Below, piece after piece: positions 33,801 through 44,700 of a stretch of 64,000 nt of DNA. The position numbers were made by a program, and so were the translations under genes. The stretch's first letter is position 1; each line of letters opens with the position of its first letter. The notes under the pieces were generated by a model. It worked only from the letters and a program-made list of their open reading frames with translations, was not told the DNA's origin and made no database searches. This DNA comes from Raffaelea ambrosiae (taxonomy: Eukaryota > Ascomycota > Sordariomycetes > Ophiostomatales > Ophiostomataceae): positions 2,033,337 through 2,097,336 of the forward strand of contig PCDI01000007.1 of assembly GCA_002778195.1 (NCBI GenBank), written 5' to 3'.

Positions 33801-33975
33801 TGAGATGATTCAGGATCGCGTCGAGAGCGGCCACCTTGTGCGTGGCGTCCGTGGCAGCGTCCGTGTGGCCCCTGAGCGCAAACCGGAGGTCGTGGTTGAC
33901 CCAACACTGGGTCTGGAGTCGCAACAGAGCCCGCCATTGGCCAACGAAGCAACTGCCATGGCCGTTGAGGCGTAG
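30848..33975 (+). CDS. Kinesin-7, KIP2/KipA family motor
   Basis: Two exons, 30848-31649 and 31715-33975, give 1020 residues; the phase-1 intron has donor GTATGT and acceptor CTCAG. The N-terminal 230 residues are Ser/Pro-rich with basic patches, as in plus-end-tracking Kip2 motors. The motor runs from about residue 237 (GNVIVSVRVRPDAGG) to about 600: P-loop GTGKT (307-311), NARSSRSH (about 423-430), DLAGSEKA (about 470-477) and HINKSLLTLGTVIAKLSD. A coiled-coil region follows, broken by an Asn/Ser run encoded by CAA/CAG repeats (32791-32856). In Aspergillus, KipA travels with microtubule tips and helps place the growth zone at the hyphal apex. The close match of YYYDNVFSTHDHNSKVYD across the splice site supports the intron. 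It is preceded by an unusually long C+T-rich leader. Confidence 0.92.
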
Positions 33976-36689
33976 GCACATATCTAAGATGCTTAGCGTT
34001 CTGAGAGTTGGGTTTTATTCATCTGGTTTCATGACAGGAAAAGCATAATGGCGTTGGGAACAGCTTGGCTTTTCATTTCTATATTTGCGTCTTTCTTGCG
34101 TTCGTTTTCTGTTTTCTTTCGATTCTCCGCTTCTTGTGTTATACCCGATATTTTTGGCATACTTTTTTTTGGTTTTGGTTTGTTGTTTGATTTCAGAAAG
34201 TAGAGCAGAGCAGGCGTCACAGGCTCGCCGGATGTGTGGACGCAATGTTAGGCAGGCTGTGTACAAAGATATGTAAGGGGAAGGAAAGAGGGGGACTGAA
34301 GTTTTCTAATATCTACGGACGGTGGTGCTGCGCGTCATTTAATATCAGACACGGTTTAGATATGATTGCCTGTTTGTTTGTTGCCCACCTCTGCTGTCGC
34401 TATGTGACCGACCGGTTACTAGCATGCCATACCACCAGACCTGCTCGTATGTGTTAGCCACGGGCTTTTGTTTGCATTCTCAGGGATACGTCGTGAACTG
34501 CATCGGCCCGTGGATCGTGTCGTAAGCCAACAGCATAACACAAATCCATGCACATACGTACATAGTAGGATGCCTTATAACATGCAACATAGACATGAAT
34601 TTGCGTACTGAAGAAATACTCCGTTCATGTCGATTCGCTTGTCTGTCGCTGCTTTCTTCGCGACGAGGACATTTGTACAAATAATATGTAGTTAGTATGC
34701 TGCCTGCTCTAAATTTTCCTAGTGCCGGTTATGGCTAGGACGCGTACGAGTAGTTTGTCCGCTTGCCGCCGCTTGCCTTCCCCTTACGTCCCTGGGCCTG
34801 GCATGCTTGCGAGTCCAGTCTCCGAAAGTACGTAACTACTTTGTAGTCATAGTACTACTACAAAGTATGTACAAAGTATGTATGTACGAGGACTCGAGGA
34901 GGAGTATGTAAGAAATGATACAAGGCACATGTATCTTAGCCGATACTACTCGTGGTATTACTCCCCCCACAAGAAATGGAGCCAGGGTCTGTTTGGAAAT
35001 GGCCAACGCCGACTGCTGTGTTTCAGAATCGACGCTGCGTCTGGACAGCCCCACCGCCACGGGCAATGATCAGCCGCTTTTTCCTTGGACGGCTCTCCGT
35101 TGGACGACGACAACTGGCTTTCAGGGCGAGTGCAACGCGCCAACGAGGGAAAAGAGCAGACAACGATCGACACAGGTACTATGTATTTGCCCGCTGCCCT
35201 TGCTGCGGGTACCGGCCAGGGTCCCTGTTGTGCTTGTCATAGAGAGGGGAAGGGGAGAAACTGGGGGCACAAAATGCTATGTAAAAACAGGATTTCTGTG
35301 CGTTTTTGCGTGGGTACATCACACTCTTCTCGCACCCGAAAGGGAGACTGGGACAGCAAATCCTCCTGTGTTTGCAGTTGTCCGATGAAAATGATCACTT
35401 GGCCAGGCAGCCATGGTGCGGTGTACTTTGCCCATCTTGTGCCATCCCATCTGGACAGAACGTGTTCTCGAACCTGTTCTTGCTGTTTGAGGGTCAGACA
35501 CATCATGTGCGAGGAAACATGCTTGATTTGGCACGATTAATATCTGGCTTGGCCAAACACACACACAAGCATGCTACAAACGGCCACACGAGCCAGAGGA
35601 GGCAAGCGTGCAATGTCCTGGACGCAAATAAGATACTCAGGCGAGCCGAAAGCCAAGGATACCAAGCACAATCGCAATGAGCAGTGGCGATCGTCAGAAG
35701 GGAAATGGAAGCCGCTCCCGTATCGTCCTGTGCAATTGCTCTGCACCCGTAGACACTCGTCCCTATTCTTGCTCTCTCCCCGTCACTCTCTCCCCCTTCC
35801 ATCTCTCGTCGTCTTCTCTCATGCCAACCGCCGTCCCCGCCCGCCATGCTCCCACCCGCAGGAACACTTGCACGACAGCGTCACACTCGCCGTGACGCGC
35901 AGTACCAGTCCCCAGGATACACACTCCTTCCAAGACGTCGTCTCGGTTCGACCTGCGTTTCAGTGACCAACGGAGAGGCGCTGTGACGATTCCTCCTTGA
36001 CCTGTACCATCTCACCACTTCTCACGTTTCCCGCTCGTGGTTGTTCGTTTCGCCTCTTTTGATTTGCTGCTTGCGTTTCTGGTTGTTGTAGTCGTCATCA
36101 TTCTGATGCGGGCTTCGTCCTCGTCATCGACCGGAACTTTTATATGCTGGCCAGTTCTTTTTGGCCCAGACTTACTACGTCCAGCATCCATTTGCACAGC
36201 CGTTTACAGCAACCTGTTTCTGTTCCCACAGCATACGCACACGTGTGCGTCAGACACTAGAATCCACGCCCCTCCTTCTGAATTCTCTCGAACCCTTGGG
36301 CTCTCGCGAAACCAAAAGAGTTGGTCCTAGGGTGCCGCAGTGCGCAAGCAAAGCAGAAAAAAAAAAGGGGGGGGGGGGCCATCAACCGGGCCATCAACCC
36401 TGGTTCCCGGGCACCTGGTGCTTTTAAGGACAGGCTGGCTGCGGAGTCGAGCCACTAAAGAAAATTAGCACCGGCCCAACCAAGCACCCCTGAACACAGA
36501 GCAGGCCGGGTCTTTTCGCCCTCTCACGATCTTCTAAACCACCACCGCCCCAACTGCCCATCTGGGGTGTGGGCGGCCACCGAGCCCTAGAACCGGGTGC
36601 CTCGGGCGTTGCTTGCATGGGGAAGGAGAGAAGAGACTACGAGTACATACCCCCATACCTACTAACTAGTACATACCGCTAGCACCTGT

Positions 36690-36690
<1 letters not shown>

Positions 36691-36745
<55 letters not shown>
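36691..36745. repeat. Poly-A run of 55 nt
   Basis: An uninterrupted run of A, far longer than any other homopolymer in the window. It could be a retroposon tail, but I see no clear target-site duplication or element body beside it; it could also be an assembly artefact. Confidence 0.9.
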
Positions 36746-36747
<2 letters not shown>

Positions 36748-36982
36748 GAAAGACAGAAAGGCTGGGACACCACAAAACTAATGATAAGGACGCCGTGTCC
36801 GTTTGAGACATTCTGCCCAAACCGAACAGACTGGGTCACCAGCTGTGTCCCATATAAGTTGTTTCTTGGCTGCCGTTTCTTGCCTGCTGCCAGCCGGCTT
36901 TCCCTCCTGCTTGCTTCTTCGGCCCCTTGCCGCAGCAGCTGTGGCCTTCTGTGGTCTACACCAGGACGCACAACACAAACGC

Positions 36983-37026
36983 ACCAGCATACCAGCATAC
37001 CAGCATACCAGCATACCAGCCAGCAT
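36983..37026. repeat. 8-bp minisatellite, ACCAGCAT
   Basis: About four and a half near-perfect tandem copies followed by degenerate CAGCATATCA. Non-coding. Confidence 0.85.
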
Positions 37027-37453
37027 ATCAACACACCCGCATTTCCGCATGCCCACAACAACGCATAGCCCACAGCCCACAGCTCACAGCTTACAGCACG
37101 CCGAACACAGAGCCCACCACGCATCACGCATTACGCTCCACTCAAAGAAGGCAAATATTGGCAACACACACAGCTAGCACGGGCAGATCTTCGTCTGTTT
37201 GGGAACGGCATATGACGTCGCTGCTGTCCCACCGCAACAACCAAGCGGCTCGACTATCCACCAACCCAGAAGTCTTCGTCTCTCGTCAGATTGGGATGTG
37301 CGGAGAGAGAACTCGGCTCCCCGTGCTTCGTGGTTGCGTGCACCGTTAATCAACAGCCGCCGTGTGCACCCTCCAAATTATTTCTCGCTTCCCTTGCAAT
37401 GCCATGAGTTGGCATTAGTTACCAAGTACACTTTGCATGCAATTCGTCCACTT

Positions 37454-37472
37454 CCCCCCCNCCCCCCCCCCC
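37454..37472. repeat. Poly-C run containing one undetermined base
   Basis: C homopolymer with an N at 37461. This marks a sequencing or assembly uncertainty, so the length is not reliable. Confidence 0.95.
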
Positions 37473-37864
37473 TGGCTGGTTCCAACAGGGTATCCGTCCT
37501 TGCTTGATTTTCGATTTTGATCTATTGTTCACCCGAGCTTCTCTTGGCTTTCTGCTCTTTGTATTTGCCCTCTCTTCAATCACAGTCGGCGTATCTCTGA
37601 AAGTTATGCTTCGGTCTTGACGATCCTCTTCTGTCATTCAAAATTGGGCATTTCGACCACTAGCATATAGCGAGTGGTGTTCATTTCTCCTCTGTTCACT
37701 TCTTTTCTATTTCCCTCTTGCCATATTATTTTCTTCCTCTCACCTTCTTCCCTTCTCTGCTTCTTCCTCTCCCTCCTTCTCACCCCCCTTCTCCCTTCTT
37801 TCGCTTCTCGGCTTCTATCTTTGACAAATACGTCTCAACCGCTCGAGGGGACTGACTGCCCAGC

Positions 37865-39871
37865 ATGGCGCCACCCTTCGACAACAGAACGTCAACAAAG
37901 GTGATCGTGTCACCACCACGTATCAATTTGCGGCGGGCAGCTTCCTACACACACGACAAGGGTCCGCTGTCATCCACCTCGTCAAGATTCAGTTTCAATC
38001 ATCTGGTTTTCTCTTCCCCGCCTCCATCACCAGGCCTGCCGCGTTTGATTCCACGACCACGAAAACCGTCCAACTCGCCACGGCCAAGTCGCGTACTTCG
38101 AGCCGTGTTGTACGTGGCAAGTGTTGGCTTCTTCCTGTACCTGGCCATCGCCACACTATGCCGGGAATCTCACTCCATCTTGACTACCGACACCGACCTG
38201 TTTGTCTGGCCAAACGATAACGATGTTGACGAAGACGCGTATGAAATGGTCAGCACCAATCGGCTCCCGGATTTCCCCACGCCTGTCATGGTCGGTGACA
38301 GCCAAGGCCAGGTCAAGTGGACAGTCTCTATTCCGCCGAACTACAACTTCCCTCTCGCCGTTGACGAGTATGTAGACATGTGCGCCAAGTGCCGTGAGGT
38401 CTCCAGTCGCACCAGTTTTCTAAACCGCGGAGGATACAGCCAAAGTCTCAAACGCATCAGCAGTGGCTTTGGAGACTTTAGAGCCAGCATCAAAAACAAA
38501 CTGGGACGAGATCAACTCTCACAGCAGTCTAAGCACGGCCATGCCTTTGACCGAAGTTTTGTCGACGTGCATGAGGCCGAGGTGTCTGGTTTCTTACCGG
38601 GGAGCGTATCCATCGGCACGCTTATGAGCCAGCAGGCCCAGGATGGAGACCTGGTGGGCGAGACAAAAAGCAGCTTGATGGATCAACCGGTGTGCGGCCG
38701 CACCATGACGTTTGTTCTGGAGTCGTCCGACGCGGGTCTGGGGCGGACGATCATGTTGCTATGGATGGCGTATGGGTTGGCACAAACGGAAGGCCGGCAA
38801 TTCTTTATCGACGACACCCGATGGGCTTATGGCAAATATCTGGATATCTTCTCGGCGCCGCCAGTGCCTAATTGCCGCCCACCTCTACGGCATGAAATGC
38901 TCCCATGCCCACGACAAGCTCGTCATTTGGTTATCACCGTGGATACAGCCCGCGAGTTCTTCCTACCCGGACACAGCGCGGCGAGCAATTCCGGAGACCA
39001 GCGAGCCTACTTTTTCTCCCTGGCCCACCATGGTTACGAGGCTTTGTTCAGACTGAACCAACAGGATGCTGACAACGCGGCTCGCAGTGTCGAGCAGTTC
39101 CGGAACAAGACGTTGGTCGAATCTGACCACAACGCCAACGGGCACGGAAAGCGGGGCACTATTGTTGGTGTGCACGTCCGCCGAGGTGACCGACGCCCAA
39201 TGGAGTTCCAATATCGCGACTCCTACATACCTCTCAACCTGTACTCCGACCGGGCCCATAACGCTCTCAATTCGCAGAACGGGCGCCACAACACGCCTGC
39301 TGGACAGCTGGGGCGCAGTCATTCGCTAATGATAGTCGCGTCTGATGACCCGGTGGTGTATGCTGCGTCTGAGTTTGTGGGGGCTGCCCGCGCACAAGAG
39401 CACATCCGGCTGGCCAACGGCGCAGACGCTGCGCAGAAAAAACCGCAAGGCAGCGGCGCCTTTCGCCAGTTTGTCGACGAAGCTTTCGGCTGGGAGGGCG
39501 GCTTCTTTGCAGCCATGTTTTGGAATGTCGGACGGCCCAGCCAGGGCACAGCGGCGTCGGCGGCTGCTGCTGATGCTGTCCCTCCGAACAAGAAGGCCGG
39601 TCGAAAAGGGCACAGTCATGGGACTGGTGCCATGGGTCCAGCGACCATGATACCGCCCTCGGCCGAGACGCTGCAGGTGCGAAGCCTCGTTGGCCGCGCG
39701 TACATGCTGGATCTCGCCGTTCTGGCCGAAGCCAGCGACACCATCGTTTGCGCTGTGAGCGCGACAGGCTGCCGTTTACTGGCCGTCATGATGGGTTGGA
39801 ACAAGGCGATCGAGCGCGGCCATTGGATCAACATCGACGGGGGCTATGACTGGTGGGCAGCGGACGTTTGA
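37865..39871 (+). CDS. Type II membrane glycosyltransferase, GT23 (alpha-1,6-fucosyltransferase)-like
   Basis: An intronless gene of 668 residues. A cytoplasmic tail of about 78 residues rich in Ser, Pro and Arg precedes one membrane span, RAVLYVASVGFFLYLAIATL (about 80-99), so a Golgi lumenal catalytic part is expected. The core contains TFVLESSDAGLGRTIMLLWM, FFIDDTRWAYGKYLDIF, and GVHVRRGDRRPMEFQYRDSY near residues 432-452. The last resembles the HVRRxD donor-binding motif of alpha-1,6-fucosyltransferases. The C-terminus has SDTIVCAVSATGCRLLAVMM, similar to the final strand and helix of GT-B fucosyltransferases. The acceptor is unknown. Other possibilities are an O-fucosyltransferase-like or another GT-B enzyme. 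A low-complexity Ala insert lies near residue 565. Confidence 0.6.
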   Translation: MAPPFDNRTSTKVIVSPPRINLRRAASYTHDKGPLSSTSSRFSFNHLVFSSPPPSPGLPRLIPRPRKPSNSPRPSRVLRAVLYVASVGFFLYLAIATLCRESHSILTTDTDLFVWPNDNDVDEDAYEMVSTNRLPDFPTPVMVGDSQGQVKWTVSIPPNYNFPLAVDEYVDMCAKCREVSSRTSFLNRGGYSQSLKRISSGFGDFRASIKNKLGRDQLSQQSKHGHAFDRSFVDVHEAEVSGFLPGSVSIGTLMSQQAQDGDLVGETKSSLMDQPVCGRTMTFVLESSDAGLGRTIMLLWMAYGLAQTEGRQFFIDDTRWAYGKYLDIFSAPPVPNCRPPLRHEMLPCPRQARHLVITVDTAREFFLPGHSAASNSGDQRAYFFSLAHHGYEALFRLNQQDADNAARSVEQFRNKTLVESDHNANGHGKRGTIVGVHVRRGDRRPMEFQYRDSYIPLNLYSDRAHNALNSQNGRHNTPAGQLGRSHSLMIVASDDPVVYAASEFVGAARAQEHIRLANGADAAQKKPQGSGAFRQFVDEAFGWEGGFFAAMFWNVGRPSQGTAASAAAADAVPPNKKAGRKGHSHGTGAMGPATMIPPSAETLQVRSLVGRAYMLDLAVLAEASDTIVCAVSATGCRLLAVMMGWNKAIERGHWINIDGGYDWWAADV

Positions 39872-41179
39872 CTTCCCAGCCAGGATCGGCGCCTCGTAGC
39901 CTGCTGCCCCGCGCCGCTTCTCACTTTCTGTTTTTGTGTGTTTATTTAGAATGTTTTCCTTTTTTCTCATTTGTTTCTCGTTTGTTTTTGTTGACTGCCT
40001 AGCATGGGGTTCGGATTCGGATTCGGGTTGGGGATACGGCGCATAATCAAAAGTAATGCCACGGCCGCGATTGGCCAATGGCCCTGGCTTCTTGTGTTTC
40101 TTTGTGTTTCTTATATGTCTGGGTTGCAGTTCCATTTGTTCATTCTGCCCGCGGTTAGAGACAGCGTGCCTCGGCGCAACCTGCATTGGCATATACAGCT
40201 AGATACCAAAACGATGTATTTTTGGATTGGAAAGAACCTTGGCAGGGACGTTATTATGTTTGCGCCCCGTACGAGTACCGCACGAACGTTGCCGTTGCAA
40301 GAAAGGAGCGATGCGCAACAGTCGGACGAATCGCGGCTCTTCATTTCCAACTGACCCGAACGGGCACTAGTTAACAAAGAAAGCGGCAGTGCCTCGCAGT
40401 AACGTGATGTTCTGCCGTCGCTTCCCACACTGCAGGCCAAAAGTGTCAGCCTCCGGCCGCGCCTCACATGCCAATTCAGGTCACTGGTTTGAAATCGCGG
40501 TCAGTCCATATGCTGTGAGGCCAGATGCCCAGAAAAAAACGTGTGATGTCGCGCCCAGGGCGGAGTCGAGCAAAATGGCGAACCAACGTCGCGGTGCAGT
40601 GGCCACTGTCCACATTTGGGCGCTGTGTATCTTCTTGGTGCGGCAGCCGCAAGAGAGTACTATGTACCTGGGCAGGCAACGGGCAGATTTGCGGATACGA
40701 ATACGATTGGAGATTTTGATTGGCTTGCGTGCCCGTTCAACATTTTCGGTCACTGACTGCGTGTAAGAGTTTCTCCACATGCTAATAGGACGACGGCCCA
40801 TTGTGCTATTTTTTTTTATTTTTTTTTACCTGGCCCCGTAGACCGCCTCCCTGCGCAGGCAATATCAAGGGCCTTTTAAATCCTCGTCGAACCCAATTCC
40901 GCCTCTCTCCATAGGACGAAACACGACACAGGCAGACCGGAACCCCGCGGCGGCATATCTACGCCCATTGATTCTTCTCATTCTCTCCAAGAGAAGTAAT
41001 TGACTTCTGTCTGTCTGTCTGTCTGCCCGTCCTCCTTCTCTGCTAGCTGCAGTCTAGCCAGCTCTTTGTTTACGTGCCCCTCCCTGGCCCCTCTTCCATT
41101 GTCGCTCGTCTCAATCTTCCCCCTGAGCAGTCTCCTCCGAACGACTTCCTCTCCCTCGTCCCTCCTCGCAGCCACCTCA
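39872..41179. promoter_or_regulatory. Intergenic region upstream of ERG11
   Basis: 1.3 kb with no gene. It contains TACGAGTA (40270), ACTATGTA (40659), a pair of T tracts (40810-40828) and, close to the ATG, a C+T-rich leader with a TCTGTCTGTCTGTCTG run (about 41009-41025). I did not find a clear sterol-regulatory element by eye. Confidence 0.5.
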
Positions 41180-42960
41180 ATGGGGTTTCTTCAAGATGTC
41201 TCGGGGCCGCTGTCCCAGCGCTACAACCAATTGGGCACGTCGACACAGATTGGCGTCGGCCTGCTGGCCGCACTCGTGCTCCTCGTTCTCGCCAATGTTC
41301 TGAAGCAGATCCTCTTCAAGAACTCCCATGAGCCTCCTCTGGTTTTCCACTGGTTCCCCGTTATCGGCAGCACAATCACCTATGGAATGGACCCTCCCAC
41401 GTTCTTCAAGGAGAACCGCGCAAAGGTGGGCGACTACCAAACTACCCCTTGTCTTGGGAATGCCTTTTCTAACTCGTGTGCGATTCTCAGTATGGCGATG
41501 TCTTCACGTTTGTCCTCCTTGGCCGCAAAACGACCGTCTGCGTTGGTCCTACCGGCAACGACTTCATCCTCAATGGCAAGATCCGCGACGTTTGTGCCGA
41601 GGACATCTACACCGTCTTGACCACGCCCGTGTTTGGCAAAGACGTTGTATACGACTGTCCCAATTCGAAGCTGATGGAGCAGAAGAAGGTGCGTCCTATC
41701 TTGACAGAATATTGCTTTCCCCAGTTGCTGTGTTCATTTATTTATTTATTTTGTTTCTATTTTTTTTTTTTTTTGCTTGCCCTTGCCTGGCTATGTTGAA
41801 CAGCGCCTAACACCCCCCTCCAGTTCATGAAAGTCGCCTTGACTACCGAAGCTTTCCGTTCCTACGTTCCCATCATCTCCGAGGAAGTCAGGAGCTACTT
41901 CAAGCGCACTCCCGACTTCAAAGGCCAGTCTGGCGACGTCAACATTGCACCCAAGATGGCTCAGATCACCATCTTCACTGCCTCGCACGCCCTGCAGGGC
42001 AAGGAGATTCGCAACCAGTTCGACGAGACCCTGGCCGACTTGTATCACGATCTGGACATGGGCTTCAGCCCCATCAACTTCATGCTGCACTGGGCTCCGC
42101 TTCCGTGGAACAACCGCCGCGACTACGCCCAGCGCACCGTTGCCAAGATCTATATGGACACCATCCAGCGCCGCCGCAAGAGCGGCGAGACCGACTCCCA
42201 GGATATCATGTTCCACCTGATGAACTCGACCTACAAGAATGGCACTCCTGTACCTGACCACGAAATCGCCCACATGATGATTGCTCTGCTTATGGCTGGC
42301 CAGCACTCGTCCTCGTCCACGAGCGCCTGGATCATGCTGCGCCTAGCGTCGCGTCCGGATATCATGGAAGAGCTGTACCAGGAGCAGGTGCGTGAACTGG
42401 GCGCCGACCTGCCGCCTCTGCAGTATGAGCACTTTGCCCGTCTGCCGCTGCATGGTGCCATCGTCAAGGAGACCCTGCGCCTTCACGCTCCCATCCACTC
42501 TATCATGCGCGCTGTGAAGCAGCCGATGCCCGTACCCTCGACGAAGTATGTCATCCCCACCAACCACGTGCTGCTGGCCGCTCCTGGTGTGTCAGCCAGC
42601 GACCCGACCTACTTCCCCAACCCGGATGTATGGGACCCGCACCGGTGGGAGGCCGGTTCGGCCAATGCGCCGAAAATCAACCGCAGCGAGCAGGACGAGG
42701 AGAAGATCGACTACGGCTATGGCCTGGTCAGCAAGGGCGCCAATTCGCCGTACCTGCCTTTTGGTGCCGGTCGGCATCGGTGCATTGGCGAGCAGTTCGC
42801 CAACGTGCAGCTGCAGACTATTGTGGCCGAGACAGTGCGGTTGTTCAAGTTCCGCAACGTCGACGGCAGCAACGACGTCATTGGAACCGATTATGCCTCG
42901 CTGTTCTCTCGGCCACTGGAGCCGGCTGTGATCCACTGGGAGCGCCGCGAGAAGGCGTAA
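41180..42960 (+). CDS. ERG11: Lanosterol 14-alpha-demethylase, CYP51B type
   Basis: Three exons: 41180-41425, 41491-41688 and 41824-42960, giving 526 residues, the usual length of mould CYP51B; both introns are phase 0. The N-terminal anchor is IGVGLLAALVLLVLANVLKQ. The B-C region reads DIYTVLTTPVFGKDVVYDCP, then KFMKVALTTEAFRSYVPIIS, which favours CYP51B over CYP51A. The I helix has MMIALLMAGQHSSSSTSAW, the K helix ETLRLHAP, and the haem loop FGAGRHRCIG with ligand C468. The enzyme is an ER P450 removing the 14-alpha-methyl group and is the azole target. Y122 and Y136, the positions matching well-known azole-resistance tyrosines, are both Tyr. Conserved intron positions and full length indicate a working gene. 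Confidence 0.97.
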
Positions 42961-43527
42961 AGTGCACCATCGAAATGTTGAAAGATGGGTGTGTGTTTGA
43001 AACAAGGCGTGCTTGCATTGAAGTGTGAAAAGGGAGTTGGGGATCAGCTATGACGCTTCTTGCCATCATTGCGACTTTGAACAAAAACGACAAGTAGCAG
43101 GTCCTTTTTTTGTGTGGGGGGTTGGTTTCGGTTGTAAATATCATATCAAATACGTAGCTTTAATATTAGACATATTCTTATGAGACTTTTACAATTCAAA
43201 GTAAGCATGTGAAGCTCATAAATGGCCCTTCTTTGGTAACCCTTGAAAGGGCAGAGATAGGTGACTGTTGGCTGCCGATCTTGCATCCCCGATCTTTGCA
43301 GAGTTTACAATGTCTATCAGAATGAGTGACTCACTAAGTGCGGGTGAGTTTCGGAGGAAAGCAACTACTACCTGCAAGAAAGCATGCTCCTCGGCCAACA
43401 GTGACAAGCAACCAGCTCGTCAACGAGATGACTACCCAAGACGCTTACCTGTGCCATGGTCACCGACAACACCAGCAGGATCGGCTAACACGGCTCAAAA
43501 CCGGGCCCGCTCCGATTACGCACCAGC
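42961..43527. other. ERG11 3' flank
   Basis: Contains the ERG11 3' UTR. The last 100 bp may include the eroded start of the acetyltransferase remnant (an ATG at 43428 begins MTTQDAYL but in a different frame). Confidence 0.45.
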
Positions 43528-44037
43528 TTTGCAACATCGCCAGACGGCGTCAAAGCAGTGGCCAGCCTCCTCCACGAGTACACCGATGGACTCGGCATTG
43601 ACCTGACTTACCAGCCCTTTGAGACGGAACTGGCAAGCCCTCCGGGGGGATACGCCCCGCCTCACGGCGTAGTCCTTTTTACCCGAGCCGAAGGTAGTGA
43701 GTGGCCTTCACGACTACCCCAGGGACTGTGTCGCAGTGCTGCCACTGCCCAGATCTGGAGCAGAAAACCAATCAGAGAGCCAATCCGAGGCGAAAAGCGC
43801 GACCAGCCGGAGGTGCGAGCTCAAGCCGCTGTGTGTGCGATCCGAAGCTCGCGGTCCAGGACTGGGCGGAGCACTGGTCCGGCAAGCAGTGAAAGAAGTT
43901 ACTTACTGAGATGGTGATGGATACACTGTCATCATGGACGGCTGCCCAGAGGCGGTATGAGAAGCTTGGGGTTATGGAGATTTCAGCCTATTACGATACG
44001 CCGGTAGGCGAAAGGCCTTTTTTTTTCAACTGGACTT
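43528..44037 (+). pseudogene. GNAT-family N-acetyltransferase remnant
   Basis: Three blocks of a small GNAT protein lie in order but in three frames. Block 1 (43528-43692) reads FATSPDGVKAVASLLHEYTD, then GIDLTYQPFETELASPPGGY. Block 2 (about 43731-43900) reads CELKPLCVRSEARGPGLGGA, then LVRQAVKEV, which is the acetyl-CoA-binding R/Q-x-x-G-x-G/A region. Block 3 (43908 onward) reads EMVMDTLSSWTAAQRRYEKL, then SAYYDTP. The gap between blocks 1 and 2 has GT...AG ends only 29 nt apart, too short for a normal intron. Between blocks 2 and 3 the usual few residues after KEVT are missing and a stop (TGA) intervenes. An intact member would be a cytosolic acetyltransferase of unknown substrate. It lies just downstream of ERG11 in the same orientation. 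Confidence 0.75.
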
Positions 44038-44700
44038 GGCATGTGCCAAGCCATAGGGAAGTGCAGTGGAAGAGACGGCGAAGGGGGGCAGAAGCAGTAC
44101 ATTGGAAGGCATATATTACACTGGACGGGTGTCTTGATGACTTCAAGACAGGCTAGCTGCTTTGCATATCGGGACTTCTACACGGCAGATCCTTGGGTGG
44201 TTCGGAAGAGAGCAGAACTGGGCGAATTGGCTTCTGTCGGTATCTTCCCGGTGGCGGCGAATAAAATATATTAATGAATACACCCTTGAACGGGAAAACG
44301 GGAAAATGGGAAAATAGAGGATGTCACAGGAGGGCGGCCGCTGTGTACTTCCTCAAGTAAGAGAAACCAGGTCGGCGTCAAGTATTTCACTCTTATTAGA
44401 AGTTGTCCAATATACCGAGACCAACAAGAGTAGGTGAATATATGGAAAAATCTAACGTGCCAGTGAGTACGATTGTGGATGGATGAAGACTTGAGTTGGT
44501 AACTGATTCTGGTGATGATGGAAAAGCCCAAATAAAAAAATAAAAAAAATAAAAAAATAAATAAAAATAAACAGTGATGAAATAGCAAGATGGCAAAACA
44601 AAAGCAACAAAAAGCCTTCGAATACTTAGCTAAATTCTGACAAAATTCAATTCACAATGACACACAAAGTTTGATTCTCGCACGTCATTAACATCACAAG
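44038..44700. other. Intergenic region upstream of the GH125 gene
   Basis: Contains an A-rich microsatellite-like tract, AAATAAAAAAAATAAAAA and variants (44530-44572), and no supported gene. Confidence 0.55.

Larger units (their letters stand above)
33976..37864. other. Gene-poor region between the kinesin and GT23-like genes
   Basis: About 3.9 kb. No gene supported. It holds copies of the dispersed words (34559, 34745, 34931, 35178, 35629, 36638), a 12-G run (36367-36378), a 55-A run, an 8-bp minisatellite and a poly-C with an N (separate entries). The last 200 bp are C+T-rich, probably the leader of the next gene. Confidence 0.55.

Noticed and set aside
36927..37349. Plus-strand frame rich in His/Pro/Ala
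   Set aside because: Created by the ACCAGCAT minisatellite; no coding support.
40004..40354. Plus-strand frame starting with a Gly-Phe repeat
   Set aside because: The start is a 6-bp GGATTC slippage repeat, and the rest matches nothing.
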